Shown here in pieces: positions 21,389-30,975 of a stretch of 64,000 nt of DNA. The DNA lies in assembly GCA_016185015.1 (NCBI GenBank), contig JACPOI010000005.1:1-64000 (forward strand). Direction: 5' to 3'. The notes beneath the pieces were generated by a model. That model was not told where the DNA came from, searched no databases, and was given only the letters and a program-made list of their open reading frames with translations. The position numbers and the translations under genes were made by a program. The stretch comes from Burkholderiales bacterium (GTDB taxonomy: Bacteria; Pseudomonadota; Gammaproteobacteria; Burkholderiales; Burkholderiaceae_C). The first letter of the stretch is position 1. Every line of letters starts with the position of its first letter.

Positions 21389-21925
21389 TCAGGGAGCGCT
21401 GCGTGAGCGCAGGAGTTGCTGCGCCTGCGCCAGCTCCTGCACGGTATCGACATCCATCACACAGCCTGGGTCGTCCACCTCGACGGTCCACAGTCGGTGG
21501 CGACGCACCACGGCCGCCGCACCCTGCTCACCGCCAAGCGCCATCAGCGCCTGAGCACCGTCAGGACCAAAACGCACGGGATGGCCGTGCCGGCCCTGGT
21601 AGACCGGTCGCACCACCGTCTGCTCGTGCGGTGCGTCAGCAATACGGCGCAGCGTTTCAGGCAGCAGCAGGGGAAGATCGGCCGGCAGGATGAGCCAGCC
21701 TTCGGCATCAGCCGTGGCCCGCACGGCCGCGGCAATCGAGTCGCCCATGCCGGGGTGCGGCGCGTCCTCCAGGTGCCAGGGCAGGCCGCTGGCACGCACG
21801 GCGTCCAGCGTGTGCTGCAGCACGGTCTTGTCACCCAGCTGGGCCTGCAGCTTGTGCGTGCTGCCGCCGGAAGCCAGGAAGCGCTCGCCCCGGCCCGAAG
21901 CCAGCACCAGCACCACGGGTTTCAT
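21389..21925 (-). CDS. MobA-like nucleotidyltransferase (molybdenum cofactor)
   Basis: VVLVLASGRGERFLASGG...LPADLPLL...YQGRHGHPVRF. Confidence 0.8.
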   Translation of the reverse strand: MKPVVLVLASGRGERFLASGGSTHKLQAQLGDKTVLQHTLDAVRASGLPWHLEDAPHPGMGDSIAAAVRATADAEGWLILPADLPLLLPETLRRIADAPHEQTVVRPVYQGRHGHPVRFGPDGAQALMALGGEQGAAAVVRRHRLWTVEVDDPGCVMDVDTVQELAQAQQLLRSRSAP

Positions 21926-22923
21926 GCCGTGATGCAGCCCGGTGTAGGGGCCAAACGCAGCCTGGCCGCATTCTTGACCTGCACGATCTCGGCGAGGATG
22001 GAAACCGCGATCTCGGCCGGCGTGCGCCCGCCGATGTCCAGGCCCACCGGTCCGTGCAGGCGGGCCAGCTCTTCGGCGCTGAGGTCGAAGTGCTCAGCCA
22101 GGCGCTGCTTGCGCGTGGCCTGGTTACGGCGGGAGCCGAGCGCACCGACGTAGAAGGCCGCCGACTTGAGGGCTTCGAGCAACGCCATGTCATCGAGCTT
22201 GGGATCGTGCGTGAGCGCGACGATGGCGGTGTGCGCATCGGGCAGCATCTCGCGCACCACGTCGTCGGGCATGCCCGGCACGCGCTGCACGCCCGCCAGG
22301 TCCAGCGTGGCCGCGTATTCCTCACGCGGGTCGCAGACCAGCACCTCGAAATCGAGCAGGCTGGCCATGCTGGCCACCGCCTGCGAAAGCTGGCCGGCAC
22401 CAATCAGCAGCAGTCGCCACTTGGGGCCGAACACGGTGCTCAGGGTCGCCTCGTCAAAGACCATGGACTGGCCGCGCACGGCATCGGCCAGCGTCACGCG
22501 GCCCGTGGCCAGGTCCAGCGTGCGCGCGACCAGGCGGTGCTCGGCGGTCTGCGCCAGCAGCTGTTCGACCCAGGCGGTCTCCTGCAGGGGCTCCTGCACC
22601 AGGCGCAGGGTACCGCCGCAGGGCAGGCCGAAACGCGCCGCCTCGTCCTTGTTCACACCATAGACGATCAGGGAAGGTCTGGCCGCGGCCGGGTCCTGCC
22701 GGCCTGCGGCCAGAGCCGCCTTGGCGCGGGCGATCAGGTCGTCCTCGACACACCCCCCCGAGACCGAGCCGCTGACCACGCCATCCTCGCGCACAGCCAG
22801 CAGCGCCCCGGGCGGGCGCGGCGCGCTGCCCCAGGTCTGCACCACCGTGACCAGAGACACCGCATGGCCGGCGCGTTTCCAGGCCAGCGCATCGGCCAGC
22901 ACGCGCAGATCGAGACTTTCCAT
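21922..22923 (-). CDS. XdhC family protein
   Basis: VQTWGSAPRPPGALLAVREDGVVSGSVSGGCVEDDL; overlaps the downstream gene. Confidence 0.9.
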   Translation of the reverse strand: MESLDLRVLADALAWKRAGHAVSLVTVVQTWGSAPRPPGALLAVREDGVVSGSVSGGCVEDDLIARAKAALAAGRQDPAAARPSLIVYGVNKDEAARFGLPCGGTLRLVQEPLQETAWVEQLLAQTAEHRLVARTLDLATGRVTLADAVRGQSMVFDEATLSTVFGPKWRLLLIGAGQLSQAVASMASLLDFEVLVCDPREEYAATLDLAGVQRVPGMPDDVVREMLPDAHTAIVALTHDPKLDDMALLEALKSAAFYVGALGSRRNQATRKQRLAEHFDLSAEELARLHGPVGLDIGGRTPAEIAVSILAEIVQVKNAARLRLAPTPGCITA

Positions 22924-22948
22924 CGTGTTCCTCTTCTCTGTACCGCCC

Positions 22949-25087
22949 TCAGGCCGCGCGGATCGCCTCTGGGGTCAGAGGCAGCTTGCGCACGCGCTTG
23001 CCGGTGGCGGCTGCCACGGCGTTCGCGATGGCCGGCACCACCAGGGCGGTGGCCGGCTCACCGATGCCGCCGGGTTTTTCCTTGCTCGGAACCAGCACGA
23101 TATCAATCTTCGGCGACTCGTGCATGCGCACCACCGGATAGTTGTTGTAATTGGTCTGCTGCACCCGGCCCTTGTCCAGGGTGATTTCCTGCATCAGGCC
23201 GGCCGACATGCCGAACACGATGCTGGACTGGATCTGGGCTTCCACCGTGTCCGGATTGACCATGCGGCCCAGATCGGCCGCCACGGTCACGCGGTGCACC
23301 TTGACCACGCCATCCTTGACCGACACCTCGGCCACCTGGGCCATATAGGTGTCGTAGCCCTCCATCAGCGCGATGCCGAGCGCACGCCCCTTGGGCAGTG
23401 GCTTGCCCCAGCCGGCCTTGTCGGCCGCGAGCTTGAGCACACGCGCAAAACGCGGCTTGTCCTTCAGCAGCGCCATGCGGTACTGGTAAGGGTCCTTGCC
23501 GGCGGAGGCGGCCAGCTCGTCCATGAAGCTCTCGTTGGCAAAGGCGTTCATGTTGTGGCTCACCGCGCGCCAGTAACCCACGCGCATGCCGCTGTCGTGG
23601 ATGACCAGGTCGTGCTGCGTGTTGGCGATGGCATAGGGTCCCACAGCGGCCTCGGCCATGAAAGGATCCAGCGTCTCCTTGGGCAGGCCGAAGGCGCGCT
23701 GCGTGATGGACTGCGAGGTGACCTTGTGCGACAGCGCCACCGGCATGCCCTTGGCGTCCAGGCCGGCCTGCAACTGGTTCAGGCCCAGGGGACGGTAGTA
23801 GTCGTGGGTCATGTCGTCTTCGCGCGTCCACAGCAGCTTGACAGGCTTGCCCACGGCCTTGGAGATCTGCGCGGCCTGGACCACGAAGTCCAGCTCCAGG
23901 CGGCGGCCAAAGCCGCCCCCGAGGAAGGTGGTCTTGAGCGTGACGTCCTCGGGCTTGAGCCCCAGCGCGCCGGCCACGGCACCGTGCGCGCCCTGCTGGA
24001 ACTGGGTCGGGCCGATCAGCAGGATCTTGCCGTTCTCGAAGCTGGCCGTGAAGTTCATGGGTTCCAGCGGTGCATGCGCCTGCATGGGCGTGATGTACTC
24101 GGCCTTGATCACCTTGGCCGCGCCCTTCATGGCATCGGCCACATTGCCGGTGGGCTTGGCGATGGGCAACACCTTGCCGCTGTCGGCCGCCGCGCGCGTG
24201 CTGGCCAGCACCTTGTTGTGGTCCAGCGCGGCCCCGGCCCCTTCGTCCCACACCACGCTCAGGGCCTGGCGCGCCTTGACCGCATGCCAGTAACTGTCGG
24301 CCACCACGGCCACGCCGTCGCTGATCTGCACCACGTCGATCACGCCCGGCATGCCCTTGGCCTTCGCGGCGTCAAAGCTCTTGACCGTGCCGCCGATCAC
24401 GGGGCACTGCTCCAGGCTGGCGTAGACCATGCCCGGCAGCTTGACATCGATGCCGAACTCCGCCGTGCCGTTCACCTTGGCCGGTGTGTCCAGGCGCTTG
24501 ACGCGCTTGCCGACGATCTTGAAGTCCTTCGGGTCCTTGAGCGCCACCTTCTCGGGCACCGGCAGCGTGGCTGCGGCCGCAGCAAGCTCGCCATACGTCG
24601 CCTTCCTGCCCTTGGGGCCCAGCACCATGCCGTTCTCTGCCTTGAGCAGGTCGCGGTCCACAGCCCATTGGTTGGCGGCGGCCGTGATCAGCATCTCGCG
24701 CACCTGGGCACCGCCCACGCGCAGCTTCTCCCAGCCGTCACGCACCGAGGTCGAGCCGCCGGTGATCTGCGCACCCAGCAGGGCGTTGACGTAGACAGCG
24801 GCCGGCGGCGCGATGTCGACCTTGATCTGCTTGATGTCGACGTTGAGCTCCTCGGCGATCAGCATGGGCATGGAGGTGTAGACCCCCTGGCCCATTTCGG
24901 AACGCGCCGAGATCAGCGTGATGGTGTTGTCGTCAGCGATGTGCACCCAGGCATTGGGCGTGTAGACGGTGCCGGCAGCCTGGGCCTCGATCTTGGCGCC
25001 GGGCAGGGCAAAACCCATCAGCAGGCCGCCGGTGGCCAGCGTGGTGGTCTTCAGGAAATCACGACGGGAGGTTTGGTTCGTGCTCAT
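22949..25087 (-). CDS. Xanthine dehydrogenase family molybdopterin-binding subunit (isoquinoline 1-oxidoreductase-like)
   Basis: MSTNQTSRRDFLKTT Tat-like start; LGGGFGRRLELDFVVQAAQISKAVGKPVKLLWTREDD. Confidence 0.85.
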   Translation of the reverse strand: MSTNQTSRRDFLKTTTLATGGLLMGFALPGAKIEAQAAGTVYTPNAWVHIADDNTITLISARSEMGQGVYTSMPMLIAEELNVDIKQIKVDIAPPAAVYVNALLGAQITGGSTSVRDGWEKLRVGGAQVREMLITAAANQWAVDRDLLKAENGMVLGPKGRKATYGELAAAAATLPVPEKVALKDPKDFKIVGKRVKRLDTPAKVNGTAEFGIDVKLPGMVYASLEQCPVIGGTVKSFDAAKAKGMPGVIDVVQISDGVAVVADSYWHAVKARQALSVVWDEGAGAALDHNKVLASTRAAADSGKVLPIAKPTGNVADAMKGAAKVIKAEYITPMQAHAPLEPMNFTASFENGKILLIGPTQFQQGAHGAVAGALGLKPEDVTLKTTFLGGGFGRRLELDFVVQAAQISKAVGKPVKLLWTREDDMTHDYYRPLGLNQLQAGLDAKGMPVALSHKVTSQSITQRAFGLPKETLDPFMAEAAVGPYAIANTQHDLVIHDSGMRVGYWRAVSHNMNAFANESFMDELAASAGKDPYQYRMALLKDKPRFARVLKLAADKAGWGKPLPKGRALGIALMEGYDTYMAQVAEVSVKDGVVKVHRVTVAADLGRMVNPDTVEAQIQSSIVFGMSAGLMQEITLDKGRVQQTNYNNYPVVRMHESPKIDIVLVPSKEKPGGIGEPATALVVPAIANAVAAATGKRVRKLPLTPEAIRAA

Positions 25088-25098
25088 GGTGTGTCTCC

Positions 25099-25566
25099 TC
25101 AGACGGTCTTGCGCATGGTGGCAGCGGCATCCTTGATGGCGGCCTTGATGCGGGGGTAGGTACCGCAGCGGCAGATGTTGCCGCTCATGGCGGCATCGAT
25201 GTCCGCGTCGCTGGGGTTCTTGTTCTTGGTCAGCAAAGCGGCCGCGCTCATGAGCTGACCGGACTGGCAATAGCCGCACTGCGGCACGTCGTGCTTGATC
25301 CAGGCCTTCTGCAACGGATGGCTGTTGTTCTTCGAGAGGCTCTCCACCGTGGCGACCTTCTTGCCGGCCACCGATGCCACCGGCGTCTGGCAGGAGCGCA
25401 CCGGCTGGCCGTTGACGTGCACGGTGCAGGCGCCACACAGCGCCGCGCCGCATCCGAACTTGGTACCGCTCAGGCCCAGTTCATCGCGGATCACCCACAG
25501 CAGGGGGGTATCGGGCTCGGACCGGGCGGTGACCGCCTTGCCGTTGACGTTCATCGTGGTGCTCAT
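25099..25566 (-). CDS. (2Fe-2S)-binding small subunit of the molybdenum hydroxylase
   Basis: [26 protein letters not shown]...CGYCQSGQ...CRCGTY. Confidence 0.9.
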   Translation of the reverse strand: MSTTMNVNGKAVTARSEPDTPLLWVIRDELGLSGTKFGCGAALCGACTVHVNGQPVRSCQTPVASVAGKKVATVESLSKNNSHPLQKAWIKHDVPQCGYCQSGQLMSAAALLTKNKNPSDADIDAAMSGNICRCGTYPRIKAAIKDAAATMRKTV

Positions 25567-25755
25567 CTTCAGGCTCCTCTATATAAGCCGGACATGAAGC
25601 GTGCCGGCCGTGTTGGAATGACAGCGTTCCAGCGTAGTCACATGCCACCGCGCCACCATGCGGGTTAGCCCTAGGCTGGCGCGGGATAGTTGCAATTTGC
25701 GACAAGGCCGGTGACCGGCCAGCCCCGACCGGGGTCCTGCCTATACTGTGTCCCT

Positions 25756-26394
25756 ATGTCCTCGATTGCCAATCTCCGCAAAAGCTACGAACGTGCCGAA
25801 CTCAGCGAAGCCGCCTCGCACGCCGACCCGCTGCAGCAGTTCGACCAGTGGCTGCACGAAGCGATCAAGACCGAAGTCCCCGAGCCCAATGCCATGACCG
25901 TGGCCACTGTCGGCAGCGACCTGCGGCCCTCCACGCGGGTGGTCTTGATCAAGGGTTATGACGCGCGCGGGATCGTCTGGTACAGCAACTACGAGAGCCG
26001 CAAGGGCCGCGAGCTGGCCGGCAACCCGTTTGCCGCGCTGCAGTTTCATTGGGTGGAGCTGGAGCGCGTGGTGCGCATCGAAGGCCGGGTGGAGCGGGTG
26101 AGTGCCGAGGAAAGCGACGAATACTTCCACAGCCGCCCGCTCGATTCGCGCATCGGCGCCTGGGCCAGCCCGCAGAGCCAGGTCATCAGCGGCCGCGGTG
26201 TGCTGGTGGCGAATGCCGCGAAGTACGCAGCGCAGTTCCTGCTGCAACCGCCGCGACCGCCGCACTGGGGCGGCTTCCGGCTGGCGCCCGAGCGCTGGGA
26301 GTTCTGGCAGGGCCGGCCCAGCCGCCTGCACGACCGGCTGCGCTACCTGCCCGATGAAAAGGGTGGATGGACCCGCGAGCGCCTGGCCCCCTGA
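25756..26394 (+). CDS. pdxH: Pyridoxamine 5'-phosphate oxidase
   Basis: [34 protein letters not shown]...[30 protein letters not shown]. Confidence 0.95.
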   Translation: MSSIANLRKSYERAELSEAASHADPLQQFDQWLHEAIKTEVPEPNAMTVATVGSDLRPSTRVVLIKGYDARGIVWYSNYESRKGRELAGNPFAALQFHWVELERVVRIEGRVERVSAEESDEYFHSRPLDSRIGAWASPQSQVISGRGVLVANAAKYAAQFLLQPPRPPHWGGFRLAPERWEFWQGRPSRLHDRLRYLPDEKGGWTRERLAP

Positions 26395-26403
26395 GCCCTC
26401 AGT

Positions 26404-27342
26404 TCAGAGTAGACCGACCAGCCACATCACCAGCGGCAAGGTCAGCAGCGCCACCGCGTTGGAAACGATGACACTGGCCGTCACCAGCTCTTCCGCCACG
26501 GCGTAACGCTGCGAGAACAGGAAGACGTTGGCCCCCATGGGCAGCGCAGCCGTCACGATCATGACCACCAGGGGCAGGCCCGACAGGCCCATGAGCAGGC
26601 CCAGGCCCGCCACCAGGGCCGGCATCAACAGGTTCTTCACCAGCGTGAGGCTCAGCGCACCACGCAGATGCGGGCCCACAGTGGTACCCGCCAGCGTCAC
26701 GCCCACCAGCAGCAGGGCCAGCGGACCAAACGCATTGCCCAGCCACTGCAGGGGCCGGTCCACCACCTCGGGGATGGCCCAGCCGGTCTGCGCGAACAGC
26801 AGGCCGGCAATGATGGGCAGGGGCACCGGATGGATCACGGCATTGCGCACGGCACTCAGCACCGTGCGCCACATGGCACGGGGTTCGGCCACGGCGGCCT
26901 CACGCGCCACCGCCAGTTCCAGGATCACGGTGCCGGCGGTCAGCAGCACCACGGCGTGCAGGGACAGCAGTGCCAGCAGCACCACCAGACCCGCCTCGCC
27001 GTAGGCCAGGCCGATGAAGGCAATGCCGATCATCACCGTGTTGCTGAAGGTGGAAGCCAGGGCCAGCACGGCGGCACGCCGGTTGAGCCCTTGCCACAGC
27101 AGGTTCAGACCGAAGAGTATGAACACCGCCACAAAGTAGGTGGCCAGCGGCAACAGCTCCAGCTGCTTCACATCCACCTTGCCCATGGTGCGGAACATCA
27201 GCGCCGGCGTCAGGACCAGAAAAACGAGGTTGGAAAGGTCCTTGACCGAGTCAGCGCGCATCCAGCGCAGGCGACCGGCAACATAACCCAGGGCCACCAG
27301 CAGGACGACGGGGATCAGGGCGGAGAAGACTGGGTGATTCAT
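26404..27342 (-). CDS. AEC family transporter (auxin efflux carrier-like)
   Basis: MNHPVFSALIPVVLLVALGYVAGRLRWMRADSVKDLSNLVFLVLTPALMFRTM. Confidence 0.85.
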   Translation of the reverse strand: MNHPVFSALIPVVLLVALGYVAGRLRWMRADSVKDLSNLVFLVLTPALMFRTMGKVDVKQLELLPLATYFVAVFILFGLNLLWQGLNRRAAVLALASTFSNTVMIGIAFIGLAYGEAGLVVLLALLSLHAVVLLTAGTVILELAVAREAAVAEPRAMWRTVLSAVRNAVIHPVPLPIIAGLLFAQTGWAIPEVVDRPLQWLGNAFGPLALLLVGVTLAGTTVGPHLRGALSLTLVKNLLMPALVAGLGLLMGLSGLPLVVMIVTAALPMGANVFLFSQRYAVAEELVTASVIVSNAVALLTLPLVMWLVGLL

Positions 27343-27391
27343 AGGTGCTCTATCGTAGAGCATGGCTTTTCTTTTTCTGCGCTCTTGCACT

Positions 27392-27919
27392 CGTGGCAAG
27401 CCGGGTCTCGCCCCGGCGGGCGACTCACTTTCTCTTGCTTCGCCAAGAGAAAGTAAGCAAAGAGAAGGCGAGCCGGGTGCGTCGTCCCTGCGCTGCGCTA
27501 CGGGCACGCTGCGTTGCTCGGCCAGTGCGGGAAGTGCAGAAACTCGCTGCGCTCAAACATCTGCACTTCTTTTTCCGCCCTGGCCTGCGCTACTCGCCTC
27601 CGCACACGGCAATGGGAAGCCGAATACCAAACGCAAAGACAACAAGGACGCGCCATGGCGCGTCCTTGTGGGGTTAGGATGTTGGGTCTCTGGCTGTTCG
27701 GTCCCTCATGCCGTGTGGCAGGGCTGAGCAGCGCAGCAGCGGGCGGATCAGGGCGGGCGTTGTTTGAGCGCAGCGAGTTCAGCCCGACCCCGCACGATGC
27801 GAGCAGCGCAAGGAACCGCGCAGCGGCCCTGACTTCGGCTCGCCTTTCTTTTGGGTACTTTTCTTTGGCGAAGCAAAGAAAAGTACCTCGCCCGCCGGGG
27901 CGAGACCCGGCTTGCCACG
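27392..27919. repeat. ~528 bp giant imperfect palindrome built of concentric inverted repeats
   Basis: Perfect 32 bp IR 27392-27423/27888-27919; IR GGCTCGCCTT-type 27459-27474/27837-27852; perfect 19 bp IR 27541-27559/27761-27779; IR CACACGGCA/TGCCGTGTG 27603-27611/27709-27717; central 28 bp perfect palindrome 27642-27669. Midpoints all fall at 27655-27660. Confidence 0.85.
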
Positions 27920-27980
27920 CGGGCAAACGAACTACCCGACAGGAAGGGCTAGTCTCCACCCCGTCGGGCAAGCGCTTCAC

Positions 27981-29996
27981 TCAGAAGCTCAACTGCAACC
28001 CCACCTTCAAACTCCGCCCCGGCAAGGGCACCCTCCCCGGTGCCGTCTGCGTCAAGATCGACGACGACGAATACGCCAGCGTGTTGCCGATGTTGTCCAC
28101 CCGCGCATACCAGAGCGCCGGCAATCCACTCACCTTGTCGCGCAAACTCAGCGCTGCATTCCACAGCGTGTAGCCCTCGGTGGCGAGCTGCCCGTCGGGC
28201 ACGCGGTCCTGCCCCGCATACCGGTCCACCCCCAGGCGCGCCCCCCAGGCCGCGCGGCTCCACACCAGCGTGGCACCCACGCGGTGCGGCGCGATGCGCG
28301 GCAGGGGCTGGCCGGTGCTGGTGTTCTCGGCCCGCACGGTGTCGGCACGCAGGGTCAGGTCCAGCTTGTGCTGTGCGTCCAGCACGCGCACGTTGCCGCT
28401 GGCCTCGGCACCGATGAAACGCGCCTGCACCTGGGTGTAGGTGTACTGCGGCGGCGAGGTCGTGAGGTCGGTCCCTTCGAGCGAAATGTAGTTGCTGAAC
28501 TGGTGCTGGAACAACTGCAGCTGCGCACGGTGGGCCCCGCGTTTCCAGGCGGCCCCCAGGTCGAAGTTGGTCGAGCGTTCCTTGCCCAGTTCCGGATTGC
28601 CGATCTCCTCGGCCTTGGTCGCCACATGCTCGCCGTTGGCGTAGAGCTCGTAGTGCTTGGGGGCGCGCTCGTTCCACGACAGGTTGGACGTGAGCTGCCA
28701 CTCCGGGGCCACGCTCCACAGCGCCCCCAGGGCATAACTGCCCGGGTTGAAGCTACGCGTTGCCGGCGTAAAACGCGCCACACCGGGCGTGCCGAAGGAC
28801 TCGACCTGCACCGCCTCCAACCGCGCCCCGGCACTGAGCTTGCCCCAGGTCGTGGCCAGCTCCTCGTGCGTGAAGACCGCGCTGCTGCGCGTGCGGCTGT
28901 AGGGTGCGTAGGCTTCCGTGCCGTCGGCCGAGAACTCGCTGTCATCGAACTGCAGGCCGAGCACACCGTCCAGCGCACCCAGGCGGGCATGGCGGGCCTG
29001 CAGGCGCAGGTCGTTGCCCTGGGTCTTGAAAAGCGTGCCGGGCACGCCGGCGTTGAACTCGGTGTGCTGGTAGTCGTTGCGGCTGAACTGGGCCTTGAGG
29101 CTTTGCAGCCACCCGCCCAGTTCGCGCAGCTCGCCTTCCAGCGCGAGGCGGCTGGAGCGCATGCGGATGTCCACCTCGTCTTCTGCCACCGAACCGTAGC
29201 GGGTGTCGTATGTGGAGAGCGAGGCGCCCAGGTAACCGCGATCGAAAAACAGCGTGCCCCCCAGCGCTCCGCCGCTGCTCTCGCTGGCCGAGTTGCAGAT
29301 GCGGCGCGCCGTGCTCGTGACGCCGCCGCGCGTGCAGGACAGATCGATGGGCACGGCCACGTCCTCGGTCTTGCGCGACATGGCGTCGACGTGCAGGGTG
29401 TAGCGTTCGTTGCCGCCGTCCAGCAGCACGGTGCCGCCCCGCTCCTGGTTGCCGGTGGCGAAACCGGCGTCGAGCTTGCCGGCCACGCCACCCTTCGCGT
29501 CGAACAGCGGCTCACGGTGGATGCGCCCGTCGATCACATTGACCACGCCGCCCACGGCACTGCCGCCGTACTGCAGCACGCCTGGGCCACGCAGCACTTC
29601 GACCCGTTCGATCAGCAGCGGATCCAGCGTCACCGCGTGGTCGTAGCTCAGGCTGGACAGGTCCTCGCTGGCCCCGCCGTTGTTGAGGATACGGATGCGG
29701 TCGCCGTCCAGGCCGCGGATCACGGGCCGGCTCGCGTTGGGGCCGAAGTAGGTGCTGCTCACTCCGGGCAGGCCGTTAAGGGTCTCGCCCAGGGTGGGCT
29801 GGCTGCGCAACAGCAGCTCGGTGCCCGAGAGCTGTTCGGTCGGAGCGATCAGCTCGGTGGCACCCAGCGGGTTGCCGGTCACCACCACGGGCGCCAGCGT
29901 GGCGTTTTCATGGGCCCAGGCACTGCAGGCCAGGAGCGTCAGCGTCGCCAGCGTGCTGCGGCGGAAAAAATCAAGGGTCTTGTGTTTGTATTTCAT
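27981..29996 (-). CDS. TonB-dependent outer membrane receptor, ZnuD-like
   Basis: PVVVTGNPLGATELIAPTEQLSG...SRPVIRGLDGDRIRILNNGGASEDLSSLSYDHAVTLDPLLIERVEVLRGPGVLQYGGSAVGGVVNVID. Confidence 0.85.
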   Translation of the reverse strand: MKYKHKTLDFFRRSTLATLTLLACSAWAHENATLAPVVVTGNPLGATELIAPTEQLSGTELLLRSQPTLGETLNGLPGVSSTYFGPNASRPVIRGLDGDRIRILNNGGASEDLSSLSYDHAVTLDPLLIERVEVLRGPGVLQYGGSAVGGVVNVIDGRIHREPLFDAKGGVAGKLDAGFATGNQERGGTVLLDGGNERYTLHVDAMSRKTEDVAVPIDLSCTRGGVTSTARRICNSASESSGGALGGTLFFDRGYLGASLSTYDTRYGSVAEDEVDIRMRSSRLALEGELRELGGWLQSLKAQFSRNDYQHTEFNAGVPGTLFKTQGNDLRLQARHARLGALDGVLGLQFDDSEFSADGTEAYAPYSRTRSSAVFTHEELATTWGKLSAGARLEAVQVESFGTPGVARFTPATRSFNPGSYALGALWSVAPEWQLTSNLSWNERAPKHYELYANGEHVATKAEEIGNPELGKERSTNFDLGAAWKRGAHRAQLQLFQHQFSNYISLEGTDLTTSPPQYTYTQVQARFIGAEASGNVRVLDAQHKLDLTLRADTVRAENTSTGQPLPRIAPHRVGATLVWSRAAWGARLGVDRYAGQDRVPDGQLATEGYTLWNAALSLRDKVSGLPALWYARVDNIGNTLAYSSSSILTQTAPGRVPLPGRSLKVGLQLSF

Positions 29997-30067
29997 CGTC
30001 GTCTCGTTGCATCCAACAGAAAACACCGCGCAGCCCCAGGGCGACGCGGCGGATCAGCTACGGAGAT

Positions 30068-30445
30068 TCAGCGGGACGTGGGGGGTGCGCGCGCCGCGAA
30101 GGCGGCGCAGGGGCGCTGCTGCAGCGACTGCAGCACGACCCAGGCCGGCACCAGCGGCAGGGCCAGGGCCGGCGCTGCCAGCACCGGCAATAGCGGGCCA
30201 CCCTGACCCAGCTGGTCATACAGGCGGCACTCGCTTTCGTCGCTGGCCGGGGCCAGCAAGTGCGCCAGCAGATCCTGCGCGGGCTGGGCCTGCGCCCCGA
30301 CGGCCAGGCTGCTGTGCGTCACATGGGCATGCAGGACACCGTGCGCCAGCCCCAGCAGCTGGGCCCACAGCAGCGCCAGCACGAGCAACATCACGCCCGG
30401 CAGGGACCGGAGCGCAGGACGATGCTGAGAGTAGGCGCGTGACAT
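30068..30445 (-). CDS. Small conserved membrane/secreted protein in the metal-uptake operon
   Basis: 125 aa with N-terminal hydrophobic segment and HGVLHAHVTHS; collinear with the TonB receptor and DUF3299 genes. Confidence 0.6.
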   Translation of the reverse strand: MSRAYSQHRPALRSLPGVMLLVLALLWAQLLGLAHGVLHAHVTHSSLAVGAQAQPAQDLLAHLLAPASDESECRLYDQLGQGGPLLPVLAAPALALPLVPAWVVLQSLQQRPCAAFAARAPPTSR

Positions 30446-30468
30446 GGGAGGGTTGGGCTGAGGAGTGA

Positions 30469-30972
30469 TTATTTCACCGGGATGGCATCGGTGATGCGGT
30501 AGTACATACCGTATTGGTCATCGTGCAAGACAGCCAGGCGGCCCTGCACCACCAGGGGCTCCATGCCGTAGCGGATTGGCGTTTTCGTTTTCACCTCGAT
30601 CATGCTCTCGGGTCCGCCGGGCAGGCAGAAGGAGCAGGACAGCGGCACCGAACTAAGCAGGAAGTGCGACTGTTTCTCACCCGGCTCCAGCGGCATCATG
30701 AAACCCTGCACGCGCTGCGGTTTGCCGTCCAGCACCAGAATCTCGGGCGGGAACACCGGCAACACGCGGTTCTTCTCGACCTTGGTCTTGACGTTGGTCA
30801 GGAAAGACCAGGGCAGCACGTCGGCGCGCTCCTTCAGGGGCGCAATCGGGCTGTCTGGGCTGTGCACGCCGGCACCGCTGCCGCTGGGGATGCCGCCAGC
30901 GATGGGCGCAGCCAGCTGGGCCTGTGCCACGGAAGCCAGCGAGAGAACAAGGACCAGGAAAAGCTTGCGCAT
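30469..30972 (-). CDS. DUF3299 domain protein
   Basis: Signal peptide; LDGKPQRVQGFMMPLEPGEKQSHFLLSSVPLSCSFCLPGGPESMIEVKTKTPI. Confidence 0.75.
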   Translation of the reverse strand: MRKLFLVLVLSLASVAQAQLAAPIAGGIPSGSGAGVHSPDSPIAPLKERADVLPWSFLTNVKTKVEKNRVLPVFPPEILVLDGKPQRVQGFMMPLEPGEKQSHFLLSSVPLSCSFCLPGGPESMIEVKTKTPIRYGMEPLVVQGRLAVLHDDQYGMYYRITDAIPVK

Positions 30973-30975
30973 GAT

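Noticed and set aside
22721-25159. 812-aa plus-strand ORF
   Set aside because: Antisense to xdhC and the molybdopterin subunit; no recognisable domain.
27497-28173. Small ORFs in the giant palindrome
   Set aside because: They arise from the repeat arms, appear in both orientations with similar sequence and lack a recognisable domain.
27912-30206. 764-aa plus-strand ORF
   Set aside because: Antisense to the TonB receptor gene; its start lies in the palindromic repeat.
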